Shown piece by piece: positions 8,902 through 18,090 of a stretch of DNA of 64,000 bases (its first letter is position 1; each line of letters opens with the position of its first letter). The notes beneath the pieces were generated by a model. That model was not told the origin of the DNA and did no database searches. It saw only the letters and a list, made by a program, of their open reading frames with translations. The position numbers and the translations under genes are program-made. Origin of the DNA: an uncultured Sinobacteraceae bacterium. Its GTDB lineage: Bacteria; Pseudomonadota; Gammaproteobacteria; Steroidobacterales; Steroidobacteraceae. The DNA lies in contig CALEKY010000046.1 in the NCBI GenBank assembly GCA_937902995.1, forward strand, positions 62,001 through 126,000. Reading direction: 5' to 3'.

Positions 8902-10239
8902 TTACACAGCGGTTCCTCGAGCGCCTTCAGCGGCCGCGTGCCTCTGCGGCGCTTGTTGCGCGGTCGCCAAGTTGGTGCGCAGCTCGCGGCTCGCCAAGAA
9001 GTAATGCACGGCTCCCCAACCGGTTAGAGCCAGAACGCAGAGCATCGCAACACGCAAAGATTCTCGGCCGAAGGTCGGTGCCAAGGCATCGCTGATCGCG
9101 CCGATCAGCAATGGACCGATCCCGTACCCTACCAGGTTGGACAGCAGGAACAACAGACCTGCGATCGTCGATCGCATGCGAATCTCGACGAGACTCTGCG
9201 TGAGCGCAGCCACCGTCGGAAACCAAAACATCACCGTGGCCGCAAAAACGATGACGCCCGCGAGCGCGGCGTTCGGATTGCCGGTGAGGATGGACCACGA
9301 GCCGATGCCGAGCGCAAGGATTGCACCGAACGAAATGAACCAAGTCCGATAACGCTCGTCGCGCGCACCGAGAAAATCGGAGAGCGCTCCCGAGGAAACG
9401 TTCGCCAGGATGCCGATTACGGCGATGCCGATACCGAGCATTGGCCCAACTTCATGCAGGTGCAGGTCGTGGCTTCGGACCAGAAACGTGAAATGCCATG
9501 ACCCCATGCCCGCGACGACGATGTAGCAAAGCGTAGCGCCGAACAGCAGATGCCTCAATGAGCGCTGATGCCAGCAATAGATCAGCGTTTCGCGCAGCGG
9601 CGGAGCCTCGGCAACTTTGCGGTTTCGGTCGGACAGACCGCGAGGCGGCTCGCGCGTCGTGAGCACGAGCAACAATGCCAAGACGAAACCGGGAACAGCA
9701 ACTGCGATCAAAGCCGCACGCCAACCGAACACGTGCGCGATATAGGTCGCATACGTGAGGTTCACGAGCGCTGCGATTTGCGTGCCCGAAGCGAATACCG
9801 CCATCGCCGTTGCACGCCGGCGTGGCTCGAACGTGTCGGCAATCATCGATACCGCGGCCGGACCGCCGCCGGCTTCGCCGATACCGACACCGATGCGGGC
9901 GAGAATCAAATGCCAGAGGTTTTGCGCACCCGCGCAGGCCATTGTCATCGCCGACCAGCCTGCAAGGCAGATTGCTGCAAGGTTACGACGATTCGTTCGG
10001 TCCGCGAGAACGCCGAGAGGCAACCCGGCGCTGCCCATGAAGATCGCATACACCAGGCCCATGAGCGCGCCGAGTTGAACATCGCTCAAGCCGAATTCCG
10101 CGCGGATCGGCTCGAGCAGGACGCTCAGCACGATCTTGTCGAGCACGAGCAGCACGTTCAGCAGCGCAAGCAGAACCAGCAGGTAATAGCGGCGTGCTGC
10201 AGAAAACTCCGTCGCCGGGGCGAGAGGCGTCTGTGTCAT
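8902..10239 (-). CDS. MFS transporter (Spinster-like)
   Basis: 445 residues with about 12 hydrophobic segments. The MFS motif A lies between TM2 and TM3 (GVLADRTNRR), and the glycine-rich IGVGIGEAGGGPA segment in TM4 is typical of Spinster-type major facilitators. It is an inner-membrane secondary transporter, probably importing or exporting a small organic substrate. Start ATG at 10239 follows an AGGGGG site. It lies 108 bases downstream of the LysR gene on the same strand, and both face away from the GRE-like operon. The substrate cannot be read from sequence; context suggests the compound handled by the 11.4-18.8 kb cluster. Confidence 0.9.
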   Translation of the reverse strand: MTQTPLAPATEFSAARRYYLLVLLALLNVLLVLDKIVLSVLLEPIRAEFGLSDVQLGALMGLVYAIFMGSAGLPLGVLADRTNRRNLAAICLAGWSAMTMACAGAQNLWHLILARIGVGIGEAGGGPAAVSMIADTFEPRRRATAMAVFASGTQIAALVNLTYATYIAHVFGWRAALIAVAVPGFVLALLLVLTTREPPRGLSDRNRKVAEAPPLRETLIYCWHQRSLRHLLFGATLCYIVVAGMGSWHFTFLVRSHDLHLHEVGPMLGIGIAVIGILANVSSGALSDFLGARDERYRTWFISFGAILALGIGSWSILTGNPNAALAGVIVFAATVMFWFPTVAALTQSLVEIRMRSTIAGLLFLLSNLVGYGIGPLLIGAISDALAPTFGRESLRVAMLCVLALTGWGAVHYFLASRELRTNLATAQQAPQRHAAAEGARGTAV

Positions 10240-10347
10240 CGGTCCCCCTCATCAATGCGCGCTTCTTATGTTTGCGATCTGAGCGAATTCGATGCGCTCG
10301 CGTCAATCGTATTCATGGATCTCGAACATGCAGCGCGCGAATATCGG

Positions 10348-11286
10348 TCATGCAGGGGCGACGGTGACCTGTACGGCGTCGATGATGAGCTGGCGCAACC
10401 AACGATGGCCCGGTTCGGCATGCACGCGTGGGTGCCAAGCCATCGATACGGGGTAGGTCGGAAAGTCGATCGGCGGCTCGTGCAGACGTATTCCAGGAAG
10501 ATAGGCAAATCGGGCCGCCAAGGTCGACGGCACCATCGCGATGAGTTCGGATGCGGCGACGACGAACGGCGTCGCCGAAAAATTCGAAACGAAGGCGCCG
10601 ACATTGCGTTTCAGTCCGCGCGACGCGAGGGTCATATCGGCCATGTTCTGCAGCTCGCGCTCGTCCGGAGCCAGTACGACGTGCTTGAGCCTGAGGAAGG
10701 TTTCGAGATCGAGGGTCTCGCCGATGGCGGGATGCGTTGCGCTGGCAATGCAAACCAGTCTTTCGTCGAACAGCCTTTTCACATGCCAGTCGGCCGGTAA
10801 AGCGTCGAACCAGCCGACGACGAGATCGAAACGCGTGGCCTCGAGCCGTGCAAGATCTAGATGACGGCTTGCCACTGACAGGATCTTGAGAATCGCGCGC
10901 GGCGCGGCCGTGCTGAATGCCTGCATCAGGGGCGGCATGAGGACGACGCTCGCATGATCCGTGCAGGCGCAACGGAATGTCGCCGTACTGACCTTCGGAT
11001 CGAACTGTTCTGCTCTGCCGAGCGCTTCGATGCGAGGAGCGAGCTCATCGAGGTGTCCTAGCAAGCGTTCCCCGTACTCGGTCAACACGAACCCGTTTCG
11101 ACCCCGCACGAGCAGCTGATCGCCGAAAGTCTTGCGAAGACGCGCCAACAGGTGGCTCATCGCCGGTTGGCTGAGCCCCACGCGCTGCGCGGCCTTGTTG
11201 ACGCTGCGATCGCGCAACAGAGCCTCGAGCGCAAGGAGCGCCCGCAACTCCAGCTTCGCAATATTCGCGTTCTGCATGTTCGACAT
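10348..11286 (-). CDS. LysR-family transcriptional regulator
   Basis: 312 residues. The N-terminal winged helix-turn-helix has the LysR pattern (LRALLALEALLRDRSVNKAAQRVGLSQPA, then LLARLRKTFGDQLLVRGRNG). The remainder is a substrate-binding-like effector domain of the NodD/SyrM-like branch (FRCACTDHASVVLMPPLM, FDLVVGWFDALP). It is divergently transcribed from the GRE-like gene with an 89-base gap, the classical LysR arrangement for regulating the facing operon in response to a pathway compound. The ATG at 11286 lies close to the shared intergenic region. The inducer is unknown. Confidence 0.92.
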   Translation of the reverse strand: MSNMQNANIAKLELRALLALEALLRDRSVNKAAQRVGLSQPAMSHLLARLRKTFGDQLLVRGRNGFVLTEYGERLLGHLDELAPRIEALGRAEQFDPKVSTATFRCACTDHASVVLMPPLMQAFSTAAPRAILKILSVASRHLDLARLEATRFDLVVGWFDALPADWHVKRLFDERLVCIASATHPAIGETLDLETFLRLKHVVLAPDERELQNMADMTLASRGLKRNVGAFVSNFSATPFVVAASELIAMVPSTLAARFAYLPGIRLHEPPIDFPTYPVSMAWHPRVHAEPGHRWLRQLIIDAVQVTVAPA

Positions 11287-11375
11287 GATCCCAGTTTATT
11301 ACCAAGCGTGTCAGCTCGTCGCCTAGCATTCGGCGGCGAAGTAGGGGAGACGCGCTTGCGCGAAACAAAAGAACA
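11287..11375. promoter_or_regulatory. Divergent LysR / GRE-like operon control region
   Basis: These 89 bases separate lysR (leftward) from the GRE-like operon (rightward), so promoters or operators for both are expected here by position. It includes the relatively AT-rich segment ATCCCAGTTTATTACCAAG at 11289-11307. No confident -35/-10 pair or T-N11-A palindrome could be fixed by eye. Confidence 0.45.
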
Positions 11376-13802
11376 GTGACACCGCGTATTCAAAGATTGT
11401 TGAAGTCGCTCGATGCGGTTCGGGACTGCCGCTTCGAGGTGAGCATTGCCAAAGGGCTCCTCGTGACGCGCGCGTTCAGCGAGTCCGAAGGCGAGCCGCA
11501 GATCATCCGGTGTGCCCGGGCGTTTGCAACCGTGCTCGACGAAATCCCCATCTACATCGAGCCCGACGATCTGCTCCTCGGAAATCTCGCCAGCAAACCC
11601 GGTGCGGTGGAGCTGACGAGCTTGTGGTCGACGTGGCCCGATGCGGAAATCGACGCCCTGTGCGCGAGCGGATTCGTCGTGGCCGATCAGGACCGTCCCC
11701 TGATTCGCGAAATGAACGAATACTGGCGCAAGCGATGCCTCACGGCACGCATGACGTCGCTCTACGACGATAAGCGCTTGTGGCCGTACGCACAACTTGG
11801 CGTCGTACTGCCGCCGTTTCGTAGTCGCGAGGAAGGGTGGGGTCCCGGCGGGATGATCGGCTGCGGTTGGGGAATCCACCACGAGATCAGTCAGATCATC
11901 GGCGTCTTTCAATTCGAAAAAGTGCTGCATCGAGGAATCGATGCCCTCATCGCCGAAGCCGAAAAAGAGCTCGAGAACACACAACTATATAGCGCTGCGG
12001 CGGTCGCCAAGGTCGACCAGCTGCGTGCGATCCTCATTGCCTTGGCAGCCGTGCGCCGCTACGCAGCACGCTTCGCCGCGCTTGCCGAATCGCTCGCAGC
12101 CCAGGAATCGAACCCTCAGCGTCGCGCCGAGCTGCTCGAGCTCGCCCGAATTTGCCGGATCGTCCCTGGTCAGCCTGCGCGCACGTTCCGCGAGGCCATG
12201 CAGTCGCTCTGGTTCATGGTGCTCATGGTGTTGCCCTCCGGTGTGTTGTCGTTCGGTCGATTCGATCAGTACATGCAGCCGTACTACGAGGCCGATCTCA
12301 AAGCGGGCCGGATCACTCGCGAGGAAGCGCTCGAGTTGATCGAGTGGTTGCGCGTCAAGGATTCGCAGATCGTCATTACGAGCGGCCATACGCATCGCTC
12401 CAAGTACGGCGGCCTCGCGAAATGGCACAACTGCGTGATCGGCGGTCAGACGCGCGACGGCAGGGATGCGACGACCGAACTTTCGTATTTGTTGCTCGAA
12501 GCTGCGCGAGACTGTCCTGCGCCGCATCCGACCTTGACGATGCGCGTGCATGCGAATACGCCGGACGAATTGCTCCACGCTGCGCTAGAGCTGATCTCGA
12601 CGGGCATCGGATTGCCGGCGCTGATCAGCGACGAATCCACGATCGCCTATCTCGTGGATCAGGGCGTGCCGCTCGAGGACGCACGCGACTATGCAGTGGC
12701 AGGATCGCTGGGCGTCAACATTCCAGGTCGATCCCGCACCATCGCGTGGCCGATGTTCACTGCCCCGCGTGTCCTCGAGTTCGCAATTCATGGCGGTAAG
12801 GACCCGCGTACCGGAAGGCAGGTCGGGCCGCTCACGAAGTCCCTGGAGCAGTGCACGACCTACGAGGAGTTCGTCGAATCGCTCAAGACTCAGCTCGCTC
12901 ATTTCATCGCGCTGCACGGCGAGTTCAACAACGTCACGATGCAGGCGTACGCGGAGCGTTTTCCGCAAACCATCGAAACGGCGCTGACCGAAGACGGCTT
13001 GAAATCGCCGCAGAACATCCTCGGCCGCACCATGCCCTACGAGAACGGCTCTGCGATCAATCCGATCGGCATGATCAACGTGGCCGATTCGCTCGCTGCC
13101 ATCAAGCACATCGTGTTCGAAACGCGACAAGCGACTGCGTCAGAGCTCGTACAAGCACTGAAAGAGAACTGGGCCGGATCCCACGGCGAGCGACTGCATG
13201 CCTTGGCGCTCGCAGCACCGAAATTCGGCCACGACGACGACACCGTCGATCTCATCGCCGCCGATTTGTACGCGTTCTGGGCTGCCGAGGTCGGCAAGCA
13301 CACGACGGTGTATGGAGGTCGCTTCATTCCTGCCGCGATCACGATCGGCACGTCGAATTTTCCGGGCGGTGCATTGACCGGAGCGACGCCCGACGGACGT
13401 CGCGCCGGCGAGTGTCTCGCGGCGGAATCCTTGACGCCGACGATCGGCCAAGGACGCATCGATACCCAAGCCATGCTGCGCAGTGCGGCGAAGGTCGATC
13501 AACGCCAATGGCAGTCGATGTCGCTGGAGCTGTGTTTGCGACCCGAAGCGTTCGCGACCCCGGAAAGCTTGCGCAACGTCGCGCGAACCGTGCGCGAATA
13601 CTTCGCCAAAGGCGGAAAGCACGTTCAATTCAATGTACTGAATGCAGAAACACTACGCGCTGCACAAAGGAATCCCGCGGCATTTCCGGATCTGATCGTT
13701 CGGCTCGGCGGCTGCAGCGCCTATTTCACGCAGCTCTCGCCGGAAGTTCAGGAGGAGCTCGTCCGTCGGGCTGAAGTTGCAGGTGTGTCAGAGCAGAGAT
13801 AA
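11376..13802 (+). CDS. Glycyl radical enzyme-like (PFL-like) protein lacking the catalytic Cys
   Basis: 808 residues, full length for pyruvate formate-lyase-like glycyl radical enzymes. The fold is recognisable throughout: N-terminal IEPDDLLLGNLASKPGAVE, central SHGERLHALA and KHTTVYGGRFIPA, and the C-terminal radical loop RLGGCSAYFTQLSPEVQEE. The glycyl-radical glycine is present (Gly779), but the usual following Tyr is Cys780. At the thiyl site, where active enzymes carry Gly-Cys (GCVE in diol dehydratases and lyases), this protein has AGSLGVN: Ser444, and Gly in place of the Glu. No radical-SAM activase lies in the window. It could be catalytically altered, a non-radical binding protein, or dead. 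GTG start at 11376 has a weak ribosome binding site. It heads an operon with a TonB receptor, two aldo/keto reductases and an SDR. Confidence 0.85.
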   Translation: MTPRIQRLLKSLDAVRDCRFEVSIAKGLLVTRAFSESEGEPQIIRCARAFATVLDEIPIYIEPDDLLLGNLASKPGAVELTSLWSTWPDAEIDALCASGFVVADQDRPLIREMNEYWRKRCLTARMTSLYDDKRLWPYAQLGVVLPPFRSREEGWGPGGMIGCGWGIHHEISQIIGVFQFEKVLHRGIDALIAEAEKELENTQLYSAAAVAKVDQLRAILIALAAVRRYAARFAALAESLAAQESNPQRRAELLELARICRIVPGQPARTFREAMQSLWFMVLMVLPSGVLSFGRFDQYMQPYYEADLKAGRITREEALELIEWLRVKDSQIVITSGHTHRSKYGGLAKWHNCVIGGQTRDGRDATTELSYLLLEAARDCPAPHPTLTMRVHANTPDELLHAALELISTGIGLPALISDESTIAYLVDQGVPLEDARDYAVAGSLGVNIPGRSRTIAWPMFTAPRVLEFAIHGGKDPRTGRQVGPLTKSLEQCTTYEEFVESLKTQLAHFIALHGEFNNVTMQAYAERFPQTIETALTEDGLKSPQNILGRTMPYENGSAINPIGMINVADSLAAIKHIVFETRQATASELVQALKENWAGSHGERLHALALAAPKFGHDDDTVDLIAADLYAFWAAEVGKHTTVYGGRFIPAAITIGTSNFPGGALTGATPDGRRAGECLAAESLTPTIGQGRIDTQAMLRSAAKVDQRQWQSMSLELCLRPEAFATPESLRNVARTVREYFAKGGKHVQFNVLNAETLRAAQRNPAAFPDLIVRLGGCSAYFTQLSPEVQEELVRRAEVAGVSEQR

Positions 13803-13844
13803 CGAGCTGGGTTGTTCCGAAAACGGGAAATGGGGGAGAACACG

Positions 13845-16118
13845 ATGAACATGAAAAATTCGCAGGTGACTCGATCGATACTACTGAGCGCAGCCATCGG
13901 TGCCGTCCTGACGCCCATGACCGGCGCCGCGCAAAGTTCCGGCAACGAACCACGACTCGAAGAGATCATCGTCACCGCGCAGCGTCGCGAGCAGGATCTG
14001 CAGGACACGCCGCTCTCGATCGTCGCACTCAATTCGGAGGCGCTGGCTCAGCGCGGCATGACGAATCTTCGCAACGTCACCAATTACATGCCGAACGTCG
14101 AGGTCACCGTCACGAACCGGCCGACCGCGGGCGGATCGGCATACGCCGCTTGGATCCGCGGCGTGGGTACGGGCGACTATGCGTATCCGACCGATCCTGG
14201 CGTCGGTTTGTACGTCGATGGCGTGTATCTCGCGCGTACGCTCGGCGGTCTCATGAGCATCTCGGACATCGAGCGCATCGAGGTGCTGCGCGGCCCGCAA
14301 GGGACGCTGTACGGACGTAATACGATCGGCGGAGCCGTCAATGTCATCACCTCGCAACCGAATCTGAGCGGCCCCGCAGAGGGAAGCGTGGCCCTTCGAT
14401 TCGGCGAAGACGGCCGACTGGATGCCCAGGGCCACATCAACGGAGCGCTCGTCGACGATCGTGTCGGCGGCAAGCTCGCGGTCGGTGTGTTCACGTCGGA
14501 CGGCTACGGCAAGCGATTGTTCGACGGCATCGACACGAACGACGAAGACCGCCTGGTGGTCCGCGGCGGCTTGCGCGTAAAGTTCAGCGATATCGCCGAG
14601 CTCGATCTGCGCGGCGACTTCAGTCGCCAACGCAACACGGGATTGCTGTCCCATGCGACTTCGTTCTATGACGTGCCTCCTGCGCTCGTCGCGCGCTTCA
14701 ACGAAATCGCGGCACCGGTGCAGGCAGCCGCGCTCGGCCTGCCTGCGGGAACGGTCTACGACTCGCGTTGGGTGATTCGAGATGCGTACGCAACCTACAG
14801 CGGCAGCCCGCTGCAGGACGACTACGACATCGGCGGTGCCTCGGCGACGATTACGATCAGTCCGAGCGACGCTTTCAGCTTCAAGTCGATCACCGCTTGG
14901 CGCACGCTAGAGACCGAAATACGCGTCGACGGCGATACGTCGCCGTTCACGATTTCCTCGACGCACGAGAGAATCGACGACGAACAGTTCAGTCAGGAGT
15001 TCCAGATCAGCGGCGAGCTGTTCGACAACCGCTTCAGGTACCTGGCCGGCGTCTTCTACTTCAGCGAGGATGGGCGAGGGTGGCGCTTCAGCGAAAGCTT
15101 CCATGGCGTCTACGAGGTGACCGGACTCGCGAGCGATGCGCGCGACACGATCGTCCGACAGAAGTACGAATCCGAAACCATCGCAATCTTCACCCAGGAA
15201 GAGTTCGACATCACGCCGACGCTGACCGCCGTGATCGGAGCACGTGCGAACTGGGACGACAAGACGTTCGTCACCGAAACGTTCCTGCCTCAGCGCGGCA
15301 TCGTTTCGATTCCTGCGCAATCGCGCTCGGAAGATTGGTTCTCGTTCACGCCGCGCGTGGGACTCAACTGGCACGTGCTCGACGACGTCATGCTCTACGT
15401 GAGCTACTCCGAGGGCTTCAAGGCCGGCGGCTTCGGCAATCCGACGGCGGTGTTGCCGACCCCGGTGTATGGACCCGAAGAGCTTTCCACCTACGAGCTC
15501 GGCGTGAAGTCGACCCTGCTGGACGGCCGGCTCACCCTGAACGGAGCGTTGTTCTTCAGCGACTGGACCGACATTCAGTTGAACGTGATCGTGCCCGGTC
15601 CGACGGGCGGTGTCGTGAACGTGACGCAGAACGGCGGAGACGCCGAGTTGTATGGCTTGGAAATCGAATCGACCTTCCGGCCGACGACCGGTTTGACCTT
15701 CAACTTGGGTGTCGGCTACACGCACAATGAGTTCGTGCGCCTTGCCGGCGGAGTCGTGGGCGTCACCTACGATACGAAGTTGCCGCACGTTCCAGAATGG
15801 ACGGCCTCGTTGGGCGCTCAGTACGAGCTGACGACCGCAATCGGCGATTGGACGTTCCGCGCAGACGCGAGCTATCGGAGCGATCAGTACCTGACGATTG
15901 CGGATCCGACGTCGTTCGAGGAGAGCTACACGCTCCTCAACGCTCGCATTGCCTTCAAGCCTTCGGCACTGGACGGTTTGGAGCTGGCGGTGGAGGGCTC
16001 GAACCTCACCGACAAGCGCTATCTGGTCTACAACCAGAACGCGACGATCTTCGGTATCCAATTGAACGTGCCGGGCGAGCCTCGTCAGATTTCTGCGATC
16101 GCTCGCTATCGGTTCTGA
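13845..16118 (+). CDS. TonB-dependent outer-membrane receptor
   Basis: 757 residues from the ATG at 13845, preceded by a GGGGGAG site. A signal peptide (MNMKNSQVTRSILLSAAIG, then a cleavable Ala region) is followed by a TonB-box-like EEIIVTAQRREQD, a plug domain (GLYVDGVYLAR, then IERIEVLRGPQGTLYGRNTIGGAVN) and a 22-strand barrel ending in the aromatic ISAIARYRF. It is of the large class that imports siderophores, sugars or aromatic/terpenoid compounds through the outer membrane using TonB energy. No SusD partner is present. Operon position suggests it brings in the substrate of the downstream oxidoreductases; the ligand is unknown. Confidence 0.95.
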   Translation: MNMKNSQVTRSILLSAAIGAVLTPMTGAAQSSGNEPRLEEIIVTAQRREQDLQDTPLSIVALNSEALAQRGMTNLRNVTNYMPNVEVTVTNRPTAGGSAYAAWIRGVGTGDYAYPTDPGVGLYVDGVYLARTLGGLMSISDIERIEVLRGPQGTLYGRNTIGGAVNVITSQPNLSGPAEGSVALRFGEDGRLDAQGHINGALVDDRVGGKLAVGVFTSDGYGKRLFDGIDTNDEDRLVVRGGLRVKFSDIAELDLRGDFSRQRNTGLLSHATSFYDVPPALVARFNEIAAPVQAAALGLPAGTVYDSRWVIRDAYATYSGSPLQDDYDIGGASATITISPSDAFSFKSITAWRTLETEIRVDGDTSPFTISSTHERIDDEQFSQEFQISGELFDNRFRYLAGVFYFSEDGRGWRFSESFHGVYEVTGLASDARDTIVRQKYESETIAIFTQEEFDITPTLTAVIGARANWDDKTFVTETFLPQRGIVSIPAQSRSEDWFSFTPRVGLNWHVLDDVMLYVSYSEGFKAGGFGNPTAVLPTPVYGPEELSTYELGVKSTLLDGRLTLNGALFFSDWTDIQLNVIVPGPTGGVVNVTQNGGDAELYGLEIESTFRPTTGLTFNLGVGYTHNEFVRLAGGVVGVTYDTKLPHVPEWTASLGAQYELTTAIGDWTFRADASYRSDQYLTIADPTSFEESYTLLNARIAFKPSALDGLELAVEGSNLTDKRYLVYNQNATIFGIQLNVPGEPRQISAIARYRF

Positions 16119-16129
16119 GCGTTACGCGC

Positions 16130-17107
16130 ATGTTGTATCGCTCCATCGGGGACGGGATGGCCGACGTGTCGGCCATCTCGCTCGGTTCATGGAATACGTT
16201 CTCGAGGCTCAGTACGGCCGATTGCGCCGCGCTCTTGCGCGCGGCCATCGATGCGGGCATCAATCTGTTCGACATCGGCTACTACTGGGACAAGCCGGAT
16301 ACGGAAGCGGCGTTCGCGGAATCGATCCGTCTCGCTGGTATTCGCCGCAGCGACTATCAGCTAGCGCTGAAACTCTGGCTCTGGAACTACCCGCAGCAGT
16401 CTTTCGAGCAGCAAGTACGAGCGTCTCTGGAGCGGCTTCGCGTCGATCACGTCGAGCTCGTAATGGTCTCGCGGCCGACTGAAGGGCTGGACTTCGCAGC
16501 CTTCTGCGAGGAGATCGACGGACTGGTACGCACGGGTCTTACGCGGGCCTGGGGCGTCACGAATTGGGAAGCAGGGCAGATCGTTCAGGCCAAGACGCAG
16601 CTTCAAGGAAAATCGCAGCCGCGACTCGTGCAGCTCCAATACAACGTCGCGCGACGCGACATCGTCGAGAGCGAGGCGTATTCGCAGCTGTTCGCGAACA
16701 AATCGATCGGTCTGTGTGCCGCTTTCGTGCTCGAGGGCGGCATCCTCGCCGGTCATCTCGATCGGGATCGGGTCGATCCGAGCGCTTTTGCACGAGGCGA
16801 ACGACCGCGTGAACGCAACATCGCGCGGGATGCAGGCGGAATCCGAGAACGCATTCGTGCGCTGCAGCCGAAACTGCAAGAGATTGCTGCCGGCTTCGGT
16901 GCAAGCGCGGCGCAATTGGCCATCGCCTTTGCGGTAGCGAAGTCGACGACCGCGCTCATCGGCGTTACTCGCCTCGAAGATCTTGTGGAGGATCTCGGTG
17001 CCTTGCGGCTCCTCGATCGTCAGGCCGAATGGTTGCCGTTGCTCGAACCCCTGCGAGTCCGTGGCGTTGCGCATCCTCGTTTGTTCGATCCCGTGAAGAA
17101 CGAGTAA
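16130..17107 (+). CDS. Aldo/keto reductase-fold protein with degraded catalytic tetrad
   Basis: 325 residues from the ATG at 16130, 11 bases after the TonB receptor. The (alpha/beta)8 AKR pattern is clear (AIDAGINLFDIG, LERLRVDHVEL, TRAWGVTNWEAGQI, and TTALIGVTRLEDL near the end). The catalytic residues are altered: Asp48 and Lys81 are present, the position five residues after Asp48 that normally holds Tyr is Trp53 (Tyr lies one residue earlier), and the His of the usual L-x-H-R motif is Ser114 (VMVSRP). It may bind NADP without ordinary carbonyl reduction, or use a different chemistry. It resembles the potassium-channel-beta/YajO branch more than AKR1. The stop overlaps the next AKR start by one base. 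Confidence 0.85.
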   Translation: MLYRSIGDGMADVSAISLGSWNTFSRLSTADCAALLRAAIDAGINLFDIGYYWDKPDTEAAFAESIRLAGIRRSDYQLALKLWLWNYPQQSFEQQVRASLERLRVDHVELVMVSRPTEGLDFAAFCEEIDGLVRTGLTRAWGVTNWEAGQIVQAKTQLQGKSQPRLVQLQYNVARRDIVESEAYSQLFANKSIGLCAAFVLEGGILAGHLDRDRVDPSAFARGERPRERNIARDAGGIRERIRALQPKLQEIAAGFGASAAQLAIAFAVAKSTTALIGVTRLEDLVEDLGALRLLDRQAEWLPLLEPLRVRGVAHPRLFDPVKNE

Positions 17108-18090
17108 TGCAGTACAGACAACTTGGCCGCTCCGGGCTCGTCGTTTCGCGCTTGTGCGTCGGCTCTGCGAGCTTCGGCAATTGCACGGAGCAGACTTGGC
17201 GCACGGATCGCAAAACGGCCGAAGCTATCGTTCGCAAAGCGTTCGATCAAGGCATCAACTTCTTCGATACCGGACCGACCTACGGTGCCGGCGAGGCGGA
17301 AACGATTCTCGGCGCCGCACTGCGTTCCGCAGCATCACGGGACGAGTATGTCATCGCCACCAAAGTATTCTTCGCGACCGGACCCGGACCCAACGATCGA
17401 GGCTTGTCGCGCCGACACATGCTCGCGAGCGTCGAGGCGAGCCTAAAAAGATTGCAGCTCGAACATGTCGATCTGCTGCTGATGCACCGATGGGATCCGC
17501 AGACGCCGATCGAGGAGACATTGCAGACCTTCGATCTCCTCGTTCGCAGCGGCAAGGTGCGGTACGTGGGCGCTTCCTCCATGTCCGCTTGGCGCTTCAT
17601 GAAGGCGCTCGCCATGCAAAGATCGCTCGGCTATTCGCCCTTCATCTCCATGCAGAACTATTACAACCTCATCTATCGCGAAGAGGAACGCGAGATGGTG
17701 CCGCTGTGTCTGGAGGAGGGCGTTGGCATGACGCCGTGGTCGCCGCTAGCGCGTGGATTGTTGGCGGGATCCGCCGGCGACGCGGCGCGACTCGCAGGCG
17801 ATCCGCTTGCCAGATCGCGCTTTCTGCCGGAGCTGGACACGCCGGTGATCGCGCAACTCAATGCATTCGCCGCGGAACGTGGCGAACCACCTTCGAAGCT
17901 CGCGCTCGCCTGGCTGCTCGGATCGCCCGGCGTGGTGTCACCCATTTTGGGCTTTTCCGATCCGTCGCAGATCGAGGTCGCCTGCGAGGCGTTGAATGTC
18001 GTGCTCTCTGCCGACGAGCGTGCGCTGCTCGAAGCGCCGTACCGACCGCATCCCGTGATCGGCTTCGAATTGGAGCGCGAACGTGCGTGA
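17107..18090 (+). CDS. Aldo/keto reductase (intact catalytic tetrad)
   Basis: 327 residues from the ATG at 17107, overlapping the previous stop by one base. The start gives the typical AKR N-terminus (MQYRQLGRSGLVVSRLCVG). The tetrad is complete: Asp54 and Tyr59 in FFDTGPTYG, Lys86 in VIATKV and His127 in LLLMHRWD. Late features LAWLLGSPGVVSPILGF and SDPSQIEV fit NADP binding. It is an NADPH-dependent carbonyl/aldehyde reductase or dehydrogenase of the YajO/aryl-alcohol-dehydrogenase branch, cytosolic. It is likely co-transcribed with the inactive-looking paralogue upstream and the SDR downstream; the substrate is unknown. Confidence 0.93.
   Translation: MQYRQLGRSGLVVSRLCVGSASFGNCTEQTWRTDRKTAEAIVRKAFDQGINFFDTGPTYGAGEAETILGAALRSAASRDEYVIATKVFFATGPGPNDRGLSRRHMLASVEASLKRLQLEHVDLLLMHRWDPQTPIEETLQTFDLLVRSGKVRYVGASSMSAWRFMKALAMQRSLGYSPFISMQNYYNLIYREEEREMVPLCLEEGVGMTPWSPLARGLLAGSAGDAARLAGDPLARSRFLPELDTPVIAQLNAFAAERGEPPSKLALAWLLGSPGVVSPILGFSDPSQIEVACEALNVVLSADERALLEAPYRPHPVIGFELERERA

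Noticed and set aside
9568..10800. 410-codon plus-strand frame opposite the MFS and LysR genes
   Set aside because: Spans two good minus-strand genes and their spacer; Arg/His/Cys-rich composition typical of shadows.
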